From a virus, in IMG/VR virus record IMGVR_UViG_3300046684_000205, positions 29,479-93,478 of that record: a stretch of DNA of 64,000 nucleotides; one strand, written 5' to 3'. Below, piece after piece: positions 8,515 through 17,411 of this stretch. Numbering within the stretch: the stretch's first letter is position 1; every line of letters starts with the position of its first letter. A program made the translations under genes and the position numbers. Under the pieces are notes generated by a model. That model did no database searches and was not told where the DNA came from. It saw nothing but the letters and a program-made list of their open reading frames with translations.

Positions 8515-9339
8515 ATGGCACTGACCAAAAACACCGCAGCAAACACCCAGACCGCTCAATTCGAAGCTCCGGACGACGACGGCGTCATCGAGAACGGCGC
8601 CGAGCAGAAGACCCCCGAGCAGATCAAGGCTGAAGCCCAAGCTCGTCTGGCAGCTGCGGCAGCCCAGCACCAGGCATCCCAGCCGAAGGAAGAAGCCAAG
8701 CCGTCCGAAAGCCGCGCCGTGGCGCCGCAGGCCGGCCGTCAGGTGGCTGTCACCAAGCCGATGGTCAATCCGCTGGAGCCGCTGAAGGATGCCTTCCCGG
8801 TCGAATGGGACACCCTGCGCAATCTGTATATCACCAACGGCAACGTGGTCGACCGTCAGACCAACAAGGCCCTGGGCGATTCGATCGGCATGGAACTGCT
8901 GTCCTTCCAGGATCAGTGGGTCGTGTCGCCGGGCGGCGATGACAAGGACAAGGAGAAGAACAAGGAATTCGTTCGCTACTCCAACGACGGCAAGACCACC
9001 ACTCAGGGCGAAGACGTCGACGACTATCTGGCCAAGCTGCTGGCGACTGGCTTCCCGGACGCGAAGAAGAGCGAGCGTTCGGTGATCTGCGGCGCCCTGG
9101 TCGACATCGGCGTCAAGGGCAAGAAAGATCTGCCCGAGCTGGCCAACACGCTGGTGCAGATCAACCTGCCGCCGACTTCGAAGGCTGCGTTCAAGCGTTA
9201 CCAGATGGATCAGGCCTTCAAGATCGGCAAGGGTCTGATCGAGCCGGAAGGCGCCCAGATCGTGCGGATCGACTGCGACCTGGTGACCAAGGGCGACAAC
9301 ACCTGGACCGTCGCCAACTTCAGCCGCTACACCGCGTAA
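8515..9339 (+). CDS. probable single-stranded DNA-binding or other abundant early protein
   Basis: ATG at 8515 follows AAAGGT. The 274-residue protein starts with a disordered acidic and Ala/Gln-rich segment (about 1-75), followed by a globular part with a lysine/aspartate linker (GGDDKDKEKNKE). It has its own strong promoter, a leader hairpin and a perfect terminator, so it is a single-gene transcript probably made at high level. That fits a phage ssDNA-binding protein next to the primase, but no OB-fold motif is obvious and the C-terminus is not acidic. The function is an inference from context. Confidence 0.55.
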   Translation: MALTKNTAANTQTAQFEAPDDDGVIENGAEQKTPEQIKAEAQARLAAAAAQHQASQPKEEAKPSESRAVAPQAGRQVAVTKPMVNPLEPLKDAFPVEWDTLRNLYITNGNVVDRQTNKALGDSIGMELLSFQDQWVVSPGGDDKDKEKNKEFVRYSNDGKTTTQGEDVDDYLAKLLATGFPDAKKSERSVICGALVDIGVKGKKDLPELANTLVQINLPPTSKAAFKRYQMDQAFKIGKGLIEPEGAQIVRIDCDLVTKGDNTWTVANFSRYTA

Positions 9340-9360
9340 TCTTCCTTCACGCCCACCCAA

Positions 9361-9384
9361 GGGAGCTCTTCGGAGCTCCCTTTT
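9361..9384 (+). terminator. intrinsic terminator with TTCG tetraloop
   Basis: GGGAGCTC (9361-9368), loop TTCG, and GAGCTCCC (9373-9380) are followed by TTTT. The perfect 8-base stem (10 with flanking AA/TT) ends the transcript of the preceding gene. Confidence 0.9.
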
Positions 9385-9400
9385 CTACAGGAGAAATCCC

Positions 9401-10111
9401 TTGGACATGCAAGAACAACAAGAACTGCGCCCGCTGGCCTTCGTCATCGCCGATACCGAGACCACTGGCCTGACTGGCCCCGCCTGCGAGATCGCGCTGC
9501 GCGAGATCGATCCGGACACGCTGGAGACCATCCGCGAGATCCAGTCGCTGATCGACCCGGAGTGCGACATCGAGCCGAGGGCCCAGGAAATACATGGCAT
9601 CTCGAAAGAGATGGTCGCCGACGCGCCGACGCTGGACGAATTCCTGACGATGCCCGGCTACCTCGACGACGCCTTCGAAGGTCGTGACATCGTCATCATC
9701 GCCCACAACGCCCAGTTCGACGTCAAGCGCCTGCACCGGATCGGCAACATCGTCTCGTCCATCTGCACCGTGTTCCATTCGCGCCAGCTGGTCGGCACCG
9801 AGGTGCCCAATCACCAGCTGGGCACGCTGCGCGAGCACTTCGGTTTCCCGGTCAACGAGGCGCACCGCGCCATGGCCGACGTGGCGACCACGCATCGCCT
9901 GCTGCGCGAACTGATGGGCCGCGCCGGCCGCCGCACCTTGCGCGACTTCTACGAGACCCAGGAGACGACGGTGCATCGCTGGCCGTTCGGCAAGCACAAG
10001 GGCATGCTGCTGATGGAGACGCCCAAGGAATACCTCCAGTGGTTCAAGAAGCAGGACTGCGATGCGAGTTTGAAGAAGAGCATCGAGAAAGCGCTGAAGG
10101 CGATGAAATGA
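9401..10111 (+). CDS. DnaQ-like 3'-5' exonuclease with C-terminal DUF3820-like domain
   Basis: The 236-residue protein has the DEDDh exonuclease motifs: Exo I DTETTG (about 18-23), Exo II HNAQFD (about 101-106) and Exo III HRAMAD (about 149-154). These exonucleases trim DNA or RNA 3' ends or proofread. The C-terminal 45 residues (PFGKHKGM, TPKEYLQWF) match the small DUF3820 domain that often follows DnaQ-like domains. Since the DNA polymerase here seems to have its own exonuclease domain, this one may act in repair or mRNA decay. The TTG at 9401 is 7 bases after AGGAG; ATG at 9407 is the alternative. Confidence 0.82.
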   Translation: MDMQEQQELRPLAFVIADTETTGLTGPACEIALREIDPDTLETIREIQSLIDPECDIEPRAQEIHGISKEMVADAPTLDEFLTMPGYLDDAFEGRDIVIIAHNAQFDVKRLHRIGNIVSSICTVFHSRQLVGTEVPNHQLGTLREHFGFPVNEAHRAMADVATTHRLLRELMGRAGRRTLRDFYETQETTVHRWPFGKHKGMLLMETPKEYLQWFKKQDCDASLKKSIEKALKAMK

Positions 10112-10302
10112 CCCGCAAAATTATCCCTGTGACGCCGGACAGCGCCGGCCGCATCGTGGCCAGGGCGCCAGTGCTGCGTGTGTTCGATACCAACGGTGCT
10201 GGCGAGCTGCTGGAATTGGTCAGCTTCATGAACCTCAGCACCCATGAGGTCGTTCTGCAGCATCAGCCGGCCAGCCAGGTCTACGTCGAAATCGAAGAAT
10301 AA
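10108..10302 (+). CDS. hypothetical protein, 64 aa
   Basis: ATG overlaps the exonuclease stop (ATGA). The small product looks beta-rich (VLRVFDTNG, VVLQHQPASQVYVEI). No family recognised. Confidence 0.55.
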   Translation: MTRKIIPVTPDSAGRIVARAPVLRVFDTNGAGELLELVSFMNLSTHEVVLQHQPASQVYVEIEE

Positions 10303-10325
10303 TTACCTACTCACGAAAGAACACC

Positions 10326-10901
10326 ATGAACTTCGCAGAATATCCGGCCCTCGCGGCCCGCACTGAAAAAGAACTGCCAACCAGCTTCCTGCGCATCGAG
10401 CACGCGTCGCTTGGCCTCATCACCGAGATTGGCGAGATCGGCACTCTCGTCAAGCGCATCGCCATCTACGGCAAGTCGCTGGACAGCGTCATGGACAAGG
10501 GCGAGGATAGTGGCAAGTCGTACCGTCAGCTGCTCGGCGAGGAGATCGGTGACGTGCTCTGGTACCTGCCGATCATCACCAGCGAACTCGACGCGAACTA
10601 CGTGTTCGAGGATGTACGCCTGACAGCCCGTACCGGCTTGCCGCTGACCAACCTGACCCGTCGTCTGTCGATCGCTGCAGGTCGCGTCGCCGATTACGTC
10701 GAGAGCGAGGCCATGCATATGCTACAGGACGTCAACCTGGTCGACGAGGTGTGCGCCATCCTGCATTATCTGGTCGACCTCGCAGGCCTGGCCGGCCTCG
10801 ACATCGTCCAACTCGCCGCTGACAACATCGCCAAGCTGCGCAAACGCTACCCGGAAGCCTACAGCGACCTGGCGGCTGAAGAGCGCGCCGACAAGGCTTG
10901 A
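10326..10901 (+). CDS. MazG-like nucleoside triphosphate pyrophosphohydrolase
   Basis: The 191-residue all-alpha protein has the paired acidic helices of the MazG/dUTPase-2 superfamily: EIGEIG (about 37-42) and EEIGDVLWYL (about 73-82). These bind the metals that hydrolyse NTPs to NMP and pyrophosphate. Phage MazG proteins have been linked to nucleotide clean-up and lowering of (p)ppGpp. It sits in the nucleotide-metabolism part of the early arm with dNMP kinase and thymidylate synthase. The second half is less typical, so the substrate is uncertain. Confidence 0.75.
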   Translation: MNFAEYPALAARTEKELPTSFLRIEHASLGLITEIGEIGTLVKRIAIYGKSLDSVMDKGEDSGKSYRQLLGEEIGDVLWYLPIITSELDANYVFEDVRLTARTGLPLTNLTRRLSIAAGRVADYVESEAMHMLQDVNLVDEVCAILHYLVDLAGLAGLDIVQLAADNIAKLRKRYPEAYSDLAAEERADKA

Positions 10902-10903
10902 CC

Positions 10904-11962
10904 ATGACCTCCCACCTGATCAGCGCCGCGGCGCAGATCCGGTCCCTCTCGAAAGCGGTTTCGGCCGCTTTTCTCGCGTCTCCACTGTCCGAAGAGGAGC
11001 GCAATCCGGGCCGGATCGAGCTGACGGACCTTGCCTGGATGGCGCCGCCGATCGCCTGCCGCGAGACGATCGGCCAGGTACCGCTGGCCGACTATCTGAG
11101 CGTGCCGATGCCGATCGAGCAGGGCGCGCTGTATCGCTTCTGGGTCAAGACGCTGTACGACCTCTGGAATCGGCCCAGCGCCACGATGCGGCGCGGCGCG
11201 TTCGCCAACTGCGGCTGGGCCTTCCCCAAGGTCAAGGTCGGCCAGCGCGCCTTCCTGTTCTCCACGCCTGTCGGCTACCCGTCGCAGCTGGACCCGACGG
11301 CCGGCATCATGTTCTCGATCGAGGTGGCGTCGGCTGCCGCTGCTTCACTGCCGGTTGTGGACCTGGTCAGCGACGATGACAACTATTACGTCATCCTGCC
11401 CGACGAGACGGTCATCGGCGTGAAGAACGGACGGCCGGCGTGCGAGTCGCCCTGGACCGAGCGCATGCCCGGCATGGTGCAGGAGCTGGCCTCCAGTAGC
11501 CGCGGCGAGGCCGACTACAGCTGCCGCTTCGACCAACTTGCGATGCTGCGTTCGGTGCTGCACGTGCATCGCCGGCGATTCGAGGAGTTCCAGGGGCTGG
11601 ACTACGCCTTGCAGGCGCTGCGCCTCCTGTCACTGGGCGGCCACTGCCCTGACCTGATCTCGCAGCTGCGCCTGCTGCCGCAGGACCTGGGCCAGCTGCG
11701 CCGGCACGAGCAGGTGCTGCGCGACTGCATCGAGATCGTGGGCGACGCGTCGATGTCGGACCGCAGCAAGCTGCAGATCTGGCAGAACCTGCTGGTGCCG
11801 GAGGTACTCACGCCAGCCAAGTTCCGGCAGCACATCTTCTCCGGCGGCCAGTTTCCGTTCGCGCTGGCCCAGGCCAAGCTCGAGTCGATTCACGCCTGGT
11901 TCGATGAGCAGTACCGCGCGCTGCCGGCCAACCTGCAGAGGGAGGGCATATGCAGAGCGTGA
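10904..11962 (+). CDS. hypothetical protein, 352 aa
   Basis: ATG at 10904, three bases after the MazG-like stop. The protein has a mixed alpha/beta first half and a helical second half (residues about 200-350) with many Arg and Leu. No catalytic motif, zinc site or membrane segment is evident. Its size and place among replication genes suggest an early DNA-metabolism role, but I cannot name one. Confidence 0.65.
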   Translation: MTSHLISAAAQIRSLSKAVSAAFLASPLSEEERNPGRIELTDLAWMAPPIACRETIGQVPLADYLSVPMPIEQGALYRFWVKTLYDLWNRPSATMRRGAFANCGWAFPKVKVGQRAFLFSTPVGYPSQLDPTAGIMFSIEVASAAAASLPVVDLVSDDDNYYVILPDETVIGVKNGRPACESPWTERMPGMVQELASSSRGEADYSCRFDQLAMLRSVLHVHRRRFEEFQGLDYALQALRLLSLGGHCPDLISQLRLLPQDLGQLRRHEQVLRDCIEIVGDASMSDRSKLQIWQNLLVPEVLTPAKFRQHIFSGGQFPFALAQAKLESIHAWFDEQYRALPANLQREGICRA

Positions 11963-12174
11963 GGCAGTCCCTCATCGAGACGATGTGCAGCACCGCTGTG
12001 GCGTTCCTCCTTAGTGTGGCGCTGCAGCACTGCATCGTCAACCCGCTCTGGCATCTGCACAGCTCGCCGCTGGACAGCCTGGGCATCACCGTCTTCTTCA
12101 CCGTCGTTTCGCTGGTTCGAAGCTTTTACTTCCGCCGGTTCTTCAACTGGCTCCACAACAGGGATAAATCATGA
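11950..12174 (+). CDS. small two-helix membrane protein, 74 aa
   Basis: ATG at 11950 follows GGAGGG and overlaps the previous gene by 13 bases. Two hydrophobic segments (about 12-33 and 43-60) with a short polar link and a basic tail (YFRRFFNWLHNR) suggest a hairpin in the inner membrane. Small phage proteins ending in a FTVVSLVRSFxxRRFFN pattern are familiar to me from other genomes, of unknown function. Confidence 0.65.
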   Translation: MQSVRQSLIETMCSTAVAFLLSVALQHCIVNPLWHLHSSPLDSLGITVFFTVVSLVRSFYFRRFFNWLHNRDKS

Positions 12175-12710
12175 TTTTAGTAGGGATCACCGGCAAGGCT
12201 GGCGCCGGCAAGGACACGATTGCCGATTACCTCGTGCGCGAGCATGGTTTCACGAAGCTGTCGTTCGCTGGCCCGCTCAAGGCGATGCTGGCGGCCGCCG
12301 GTATGCCGGAACCGGCTGACCGCGCTGTCAAGGAGCTGCCGGTCGAGGGCTTCGACTTCACCTGGCGCGAAGCGGCGCAGAAGCTGGGCACCGAGTGGGG
12401 TCGCGGTCTGGATCCGGACATCTGGGCCAAGGTTGTGGAGCAGCAGATCGAGACACTGGCTGGCGAGTGGCGCCCAAGTCTTTCGCGCTTCGTTCTGTCG
12501 GACGTGCGCTTCGAGAACGAAGCGGCGATGATCCGCCGGCTGGGTGGCAAGGTGTTGCACGTGACCGGCCGCGCCGTCGAGCTGGGCGCTAACGCCGGGC
12601 ATGCGTCGGAAGCTGGTGTTGCCTTCGCTGGTGGTGACATCGAGATCAACAACAGCGGCGACCTCGCTGAGACTCTGACCGACGTGCGTTATGCGCTGTG
12701 GGGTGCTTGA
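12171..12710 (+). CDS. deoxynucleoside monophosphate kinase
   Basis: The 179-residue P-loop kinase has Walker A GKAGAGKDT (8-16), a FAGPLKAML segment used for nucleotide binding in phage dNMP kinases, and a DVRFENEA motif (about 109-116) typical of the T4 gp1/T5 dNMP kinase family. These enzymes phosphorylate dNMPs (dTMP, dGMP and modified dCMP) to diphosphates with ATP. It connects logically to the thymidylate synthase downstream. The start overlaps the membrane protein stop (ATGA). Confidence 0.85.
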   Translation: MILVGITGKAGAGKDTIADYLVREHGFTKLSFAGPLKAMLAAAGMPEPADRAVKELPVEGFDFTWREAAQKLGTEWGRGLDPDIWAKVVEQQIETLAGEWRPSLSRFVLSDVRFENEAAMIRRLGGKVLHVTGRAVELGANAGHASEAGVAFAGGDIEINNSGDLAETLTDVRYALWGA

Positions 12711-12946
12711 TGAGCGAGCGCAGCGACGAACTCGAGGTGGCCGAGGAGTACCGGGAACAAGCTGTCGTCGACAGGCTGGCGCGAGTACGGCTAGAGCTGG
12801 CCCAGAGCCACCCGGACTTCGACGGTGAGCACTGCATCGGCTGCGGCGACGGGCTGCCGCCGGTGCGCATCGCCTACAAATTCGTGCGCTGCACGAATTG
12901 CCAATGCGAGGTCGAGCGGCTGGCGAAGATGCGGAGGCAGGCATGA
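12710..12946 (+). CDS. TraR/DksA-like zinc-finger protein
   Basis: ATG at 12710 overlaps the kinase stop (TGATG). The 78-residue product has an N-terminal helix and a four-cysteine zinc finger: CIGCG and, 17 residues later, CTNC, followed by Q-CEVERLAK. This is the TraR/C4 pattern, including the PPVR between the pairs. TraR-type proteins bind the RNA polymerase secondary channel and mimic DksA-ppGpp, so this protein may adjust host transcription. Confidence 0.75.
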   Translation: MSERSDELEVAEEYREQAVVDRLARVRLELAQSHPDFDGEHCIGCGDGLPPVRIAYKFVRCTNCQCEVERLAKMRRQA

Positions 12947-13098
12947 GCGCGTTTGGCTGGTGTGTCGGCGCTGCCGTGGTTCAGGGTGTGCTGGCGCTCG
13001 TTCAGCTTCATCGCAGGAAGCTGGAGGCCAGCCGTCACAGCGAGACGTTGGCCGTTATTTGGGTGGTCGGTGCCATGATTACCTGGAGGCTGCCATGA
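12943..13098 (+). CDS. small membrane protein, 51 aa
   Basis: GGAGG lies 5 bases before ATG 12943, which overlaps the upstream stop. Two hydrophobic stretches (GWCVGAAVVQGVLALVQL and LAVIWVVGAMITW) flank a basic loop. Function unknown. Confidence 0.6.
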   Translation: MSAFGWCVGAAVVQGVLALVQLHRRKLEASRHSETLAVIWVVGAMITWRLP

Positions 13099-13256
13099 AG
13101 TGGGCGCTCTTTGCAGCGGTGATGGCTGTGGCCGCCTTTCACTTCTGGATCGCTCGCAAGGCTGCCCGCGAAGGCGCTTGGGAGTGGTGCCGACAATTCA
13201 CGCTGTTGGGCCACATCCTGCTGGTGATGGCCACCGTAATCGGAGGGTATAAATGA
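13095..13256 (+). CDS. small membrane protein, 53 aa
   Basis: GGAGG precedes ATG 13095, which overlaps the previous stop by four bases. Segments MKWALFAAVMAVAAFHFWI and LLGHILLVMATVIGG are hydrophobic, with a charged loop between. It forms a tandem pair with the preceding small membrane protein, just ahead of the DNA polymerase. Confidence 0.6.
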   Translation: MKWALFAAVMAVAAFHFWIARKAAREGAWEWCRQFTLLGHILLVMATVIGGYK

Positions 13257-16200
13257 AAAAACATCGCCGCCTTGCCTTCGACATGTCGTCCTTCATGTGG
13301 ACGATGATGAGCTGGGGCAAGGACAAAGAAAACGGCTTTGAAGTCGAGCACGAAGGCAAGGTCGTCTACATCAACAGCGCCCTGTATGGCTACGACAACA
13401 CGCTGGGCCGCATGCTCGACGTGATGAAGCAGTACAAGGCAAACCCGATCGACGTGATCCTGGTGTTCGAAGGCCAGAACAGTAAGGGCAAGCGCCTGCT
13501 GATCGACAACCAGTACAAGGGTGGCGGCGAAAGCAGCCGGCCGCCGCAGGCGTACGCGCAGTTCGAGAAGCTGCGCGAAATGCTCAAGACGACCTTTCGC
13601 GAACTCGGCGCCCAGCTGATGTGGCAGGACTTCGCCGAGGGCGACGACACGCTGGCCTGGCTGGCCCACAACACCGAGGACGACCTGATCGTCGCCACGT
13701 TTGACAACGACCTGACGGCGCTCAATTTGCATCCGAACGCCTACGGCGCGCGCGTCTCGACGTGGATCAACGAGATGTTCGAATACAACAAGTACGGCGT
13801 GTTCGACTATCACCTGGTCACTACCTACAAGGCGCTGGTCGGCGACAAGTCGGACAACATCAAGGGTTGCCCAGGCTTCGGCGAAAAGGCGTTCGAAAAG
13901 CTGTGCGAGAAATACGGCTACGACGGCTTGCAGCAGCTGCACGATATGCTGCTCAGGAGCGATCTGTCGCCGCTGGCTGACTTCATTTCAGGTCCGGAAG
14001 ACAAGCTCCTGCAGCTGATCCTCGACAACGCGCCGCAGGTGATCCGCTGCTTCGATCTGGCGCGCCTGCGCCCTGAGTGGGTCAACACCATGCGCCAACC
14101 GTTGCAGTGGGAGGCCGGCATGGTGCGCCAGCTGGCGCCCACCGACCACGACCCGCGCCTCAAGTCCTGGTACGGTCGCACGCGGCTGATCACCGGAGCC
14201 GTGTTCGAGCAGGCCATCGCCTGGGCCATGCCATACATCCTGGCGTCACACGAGATTTCGCTCGACATCGAGACCGCGACGCCGGACGAGTCGGACGGGT
14301 GGCTGGCCGCGCTGGGCGATCCGGACGGTGTCGACGTCTTCGGATCCTTCCTGGTTGGCCTGTCGATCACCTTCGGCCCGAACAACCAGTACAGCCTGTA
14401 CTTCTCGGTGCGCCACGCCGACACCGACAACGTCGACAGCGAGCTGCTGCGCCAGTTCATCGCCTCGATCTCGCAGGAGATCCCGCTGATCATCCAGAAC
14501 ACCTCGTTCGAGCTGACCGTGCTCTTCAACGAGTGGGGCGCGCGCCAGATGGACAACGGCTACCACGGCTTCCTGCCCAACGTGCTGGACACGAAGTTCG
14601 AGGCCAACTATGTCAACGAGAACATCCCGGTCGGCCTGAAGGAGCGGTCGCACGGCACCTTGGGCTACCGCCAGCAAACCTACAAGGAGACGTGCGAGAT
14701 CACGGCGCCGGTGGACCAGCTGTTCCCGGGCGGGCGCCTGGTGCGCGAGGACTACGTCTACGAGACGATCGGCACCGGCAAGTTCGAGCCGCTGACCGAC
14801 GAGGAGATCGCCGCCGGCGTCCAGCCGATGGAGATCACGAAGACGCAGCTGGTGGAAGGTGAAGACGGCCTGCCGGTCGTGGCCACCCAGACGCGCCGCT
14901 ACAAGATGAACGAGCTGCCGGCGGCGCACGTGCTTGGCTACGGCGCCGACGACACGATCTGCACGATTGCCCTGCACAACCACTACAAGCTGTTCATGCA
15001 GCTGGAGCATAGCTGGCAGACCTACCTGCAGGTGGAGATCCGCGCGGCCTATCAACACGCAAAGAACTTCATCGACGGTACCGAGATCTCGGTGGCGCGC
15101 TGCAAGGAGCTTGAGCGCGAGGACGACGCCACCTACGACGCCGCCTGGGCGACGGTGCGTCAGTACCTGATCGAGCAGGGCTGGGCCGGCACCACGCCGC
15201 CGTCGTACACGGTCGACATCACGCCGGCGCAGATCAAGGAGGCCTACACCATCGTGACTGGCGAAGTGCTGGACACGAGGATGAGGACGCCATCGAAGAT
15301 CGTGAAGTTTATCGAGTCGACAACCGAGCACTTGCAGTTTGCGCGGATGCTGGCCACGCTGATCGAGGCGAAGGCTGCCGGGGAGGAGGCATCGGAGATC
15401 GCTGGCCGCATGTTCTCGAAGTGGGTGTGCAGCTACTTCAAGGGTGAGCCGCAGTTCAACAAGGGTTCGCCGATCCAGATGCAGCGCCTGATGTACGAGG
15501 TGATGGGTCTGCCGATCCGCGTGCGCAACGCGCCGACCGAGGCGATGAAGAAGGCCGGCATCCGCGAGGGCTCGCCGAAGACCGACCTGCTGGCGGTGGC
15601 CTACGCCCTGCAGGAGTGCGGCCCGGAAGAGAAGCCGGTGCTGGAAGCCCTGAAGCTGATGGGCATGGTCACCACGCGCCGCTCGCTCTACTACTCGAAG
15701 TATCCGTACTTCACCCACTGGAAGGACGGCCGCGTGCGCTCCCAGCACAACCAGTGCTCGACCGTGACGCGCCGCGCCAGCGAATCGAAGCCTAACAAGC
15801 AGCAGCTGCCCAAGCATCAGAAGATCGAAGGGCAGGAGGCCAAGTTTCGTGAGGTGATCGTGCCGCACAAGCCCGGCGCCGTGATCGTCTCCATGGACTT
15901 CGACTCGCAGGAGATGGTCCTGATCGCATTCCAGTCGCAGGACCCGAACGCGCTGTCCTGCTTCCAGGGCGAGAAGCGCAAGTCGCCGCACACCATCACC
16001 GCACTGGGTATCGTCCGCGAGGAGCAGAAGCTGGACTGGTCCTACGAGGATTACGAGGCGGCGCTGGACAAGGCGATGGGCCCTGAGCTGGCCGAGTTGG
16101 CCAAGGAAACCCGCAAGCTGGGCAAGAAGGTGAACTTCACGGCCGAATACGGCGCCATGGCCGAGAAGGTGGCCGCCACGCTGATGGTGTCGGTCGAGCG

Positions 16201-16780
16201 CGCCCAGATGTTCCTCGACGCGCGCGAGGCGATGTACCCGGTCGCCCAGCAGTGGAAGGAAGACATCAAGGCCGAGGTCAAGGAGTTCGGCGTGGTCCGT
16301 ACCCTGGGCGGCGGCGTGCGCCACCTTGCCGACCAGCTGCTCAATGGCACCAACTTCGAGAAGTCGAAAGCGGAGCGCCAGGCGGTCAACTTCAAGGTGC
16401 AGGGCCCGGCCGGCGAGCAGACCAAGCTTGCGGAAGGCCGGATGTGGGACGACAACCTGTTCTACGACTTCGACGCCGTCTGCTACGGCCCCATCCATGA
16501 TGAGGTAGTGGCATCCGTGATGATCGAGGACCTGCCGGCCTTCCTGCCGCGCATGCACCGCTGCATGACGGCGCCGTTCGCCACGATGGATCTGGAAGTC
16601 GTGTCGACCATCTCGTTCGGCCCGAACTTCTATCGCCAGACCGAGATCGGCGCTTACCCGACGCCTGAAGCTATCCGTGACGGTCTGCTCGAGATGCACC
16701 TCGGGATGATCGCCCGCGGCGAGACCACATGGGAGCAGTCGCGGATCGAAAATGAAGCCAAACTTTTGGAGGCAGCATGA
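13253..16780 (+). CDS. polA-like: family A DNA polymerase with 5'-nuclease and 3'-5' exonuclease domains
   Basis: This 1,175-residue replicative polymerase appears to hold three domains. The N-terminal FEN-like 5' nuclease (about 1-290) shows FEGQNSKGKR, EGDDTLAWL and a helix-hairpin-helix GDKSDNIKGCPGFGEKA. The proofreading domain shows LDIETATPDE (about 335) with the HNxxFE-like QNTSFEL and GYGADDT. The polymerase domain shows motif A SMDFDSQE (about 880), motif B KKVNFTAEYG (about 957) and motif C IHDEV (about 1080). Most phage family A polymerases lack the fused 5' nuclease, so this Pol I-like layout is notable; it could remove primers itself. GGAGG precedes the ATG. Confidence 0.93.
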   Translation: MKKHRRLAFDMSSFMWTMMSWGKDKENGFEVEHEGKVVYINSALYGYDNTLGRMLDVMKQYKANPIDVILVFEGQNSKGKRLLIDNQYKGGGESSRPPQAYAQFEKLREMLKTTFRELGAQLMWQDFAEGDDTLAWLAHNTEDDLIVATFDNDLTALNLHPNAYGARVSTWINEMFEYNKYGVFDYHLVTTYKALVGDKSDNIKGCPGFGEKAFEKLCEKYGYDGLQQLHDMLLRSDLSPLADFISGPEDKLLQLILDNAPQVIRCFDLARLRPEWVNTMRQPLQWEAGMVRQLAPTDHDPRLKSWYGRTRLITGAVFEQAIAWAMPYILASHEISLDIETATPDESDGWLAALGDPDGVDVFGSFLVGLSITFGPNNQYSLYFSVRHADTDNVDSELLRQFIASISQEIPLIIQNTSFELTVLFNEWGARQMDNGYHGFLPNVLDTKFEANYVNENIPVGLKERSHGTLGYRQQTYKETCEITAPVDQLFPGGRLVREDYVYETIGTGKFEPLTDEEIAAGVQPMEITKTQLVEGEDGLPVVATQTRRYKMNELPAAHVLGYGADDTICTIALHNHYKLFMQLEHSWQTYLQVEIRAAYQHAKNFIDGTEISVARCKELEREDDATYDAAWATVRQYLIEQGWAGTTPPSYTVDITPAQIKEAYTIVTGEVLDTRMRTPSKIVKFIESTTEHLQFARMLATLIEAKAAGEEASEIAGRMFSKWVCSYFKGEPQFNKGSPIQMQRLMYEVMGLPIRVRNAPTEAMKKAGIREGSPKTDLLAVAYALQECGPEEKPVLEALKLMGMVTTRRSLYYSKYPYFTHWKDGRVRSQHNQCSTVTRRASESKPNKQQLPKHQKIEGQEAKFREVIVPHKPGAVIVSMDFDSQEMVLIAFQSQDPNALSCFQGEKRKSPHTITALGIVREEQKLDWSYEDYEAALDKAMGPELAELAKETRKLGKKVNFTAEYGAMAEKVAATLMVSVERAQMFLDAREAMYPVAQQWKEDIKAEVKEFGVVRTLGGGVRHLADQLLNGTNFEKSKAERQAVNFKVQGPAGEQTKLAEGRMWDDNLFYDFDAVCYGPIHDEVVASVMIEDLPAFLPRMHRCMTAPFATMDLEVVSTISFGPNFYRQTEIGAYPTPEAIRDGLLEMHLGMIARGETTWEQSRIENEAKLLEAA

Positions 16781-17061
16781 AAGCGCAGCTGAAGCGAAAC
16801 GAAATCTTTACCTTGACTGTGGGCGGCCTGACGCTCGCCAATCTGATGGCTGAATCGCACTGGGAAGGGCTCACCAAACTGGTGACGTCGGATGGGCAGA
16901 TCCTGATCGTATCCGGCCTGAAGAAGGGCGGCATCGGCGAAACCTTCGATGCCATCTTCGGCGACATCTTCGGGCGCGGTAACGACTCGGATGTGGTGAT
17001 CCACATGGCCTCACCCAAGCTGTCGCTGATGCTCAGGGAATCGATGAAGGAGACGGCATGA
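16777..17061 (+). CDS. hypothetical protein, 94 aa
   Basis: GGAGG precedes the ATG, which overlaps the polymerase stop. Mixed alpha/beta product with a Gly-rich centre (SGLKKGGIGETF) and a helical end. No family recognised. Confidence 0.6.
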   Translation: MKAQLKRNEIFTLTVGGLTLANLMAESHWEGLTKLVTSDGQILIVSGLKKGGIGETFDAIFGDIFGRGNDSDVVIHMASPKLSLMLRESMKETA

Positions 17062-17411
17062 GGGATACCGTCGCCGCCGCGGTCGCCCGCACCCTGGGCA
17101 TCTCGTCGAAGCTGATCTCGGGATGGTCGCTGGAGGCGCGGCAGGACGGCCGTCGAGGCGCGCCAGGCATGCTGACCACGCATCTGCAGGTCAAGGTCGA
17201 AGCTGACCGCGACACGTTATACCGGCTGCAGATAGGCCAGCACCGGGGCAGTTGGGCACTGAACAGTGTCTACGCCGATTCGGCCCGTCCGTTCGATGTT
17301 GCAGCGCGCCTCGACGTGGTCCTCCTGTACGGCAAGGAGACGCAGCACATTTTCAAGTCGCTGGCCCAGATGACGACCTACCGGCGCAACCAGAAAGGGA
17401 GAAGGCGATGA
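17058..17411 (+). CDS. hypothetical protein, 117 aa
   Basis: AAGGAG precedes ATG 17058 and the starts and stops overlap on both sides. The protein is basic with a beta-rich core (LQVKVEADRDTLYRLQIG) and a strongly basic tail (RRNQKGRRR), which could touch nucleic acid. Function unknown. Confidence 0.6.
   Translation: MRDTVAAAVARTLGISSKLISGWSLEARQDGRRGAPGMLTTHLQVKVEADRDTLYRLQIGQHRGSWALNSVYADSARPFDVAARLDVVLLYGKETQHIFKSLAQMTTYRRNQKGRRR

Noticed and set aside
9684-9914. Small alternative-frame gene inside the exonuclease gene
   Set aside because: Ser/Thr/Arg-rich junk from a GC-rich frame, without ribosome site.
14246-16699. 817-codon minus-strand frame opposite the DNA polymerase
   Set aside because: Mirror of a GC-rich real gene; Leu/Val/Arg/His-rich junk, no motifs, and the plus strand has clear polymerase motifs.
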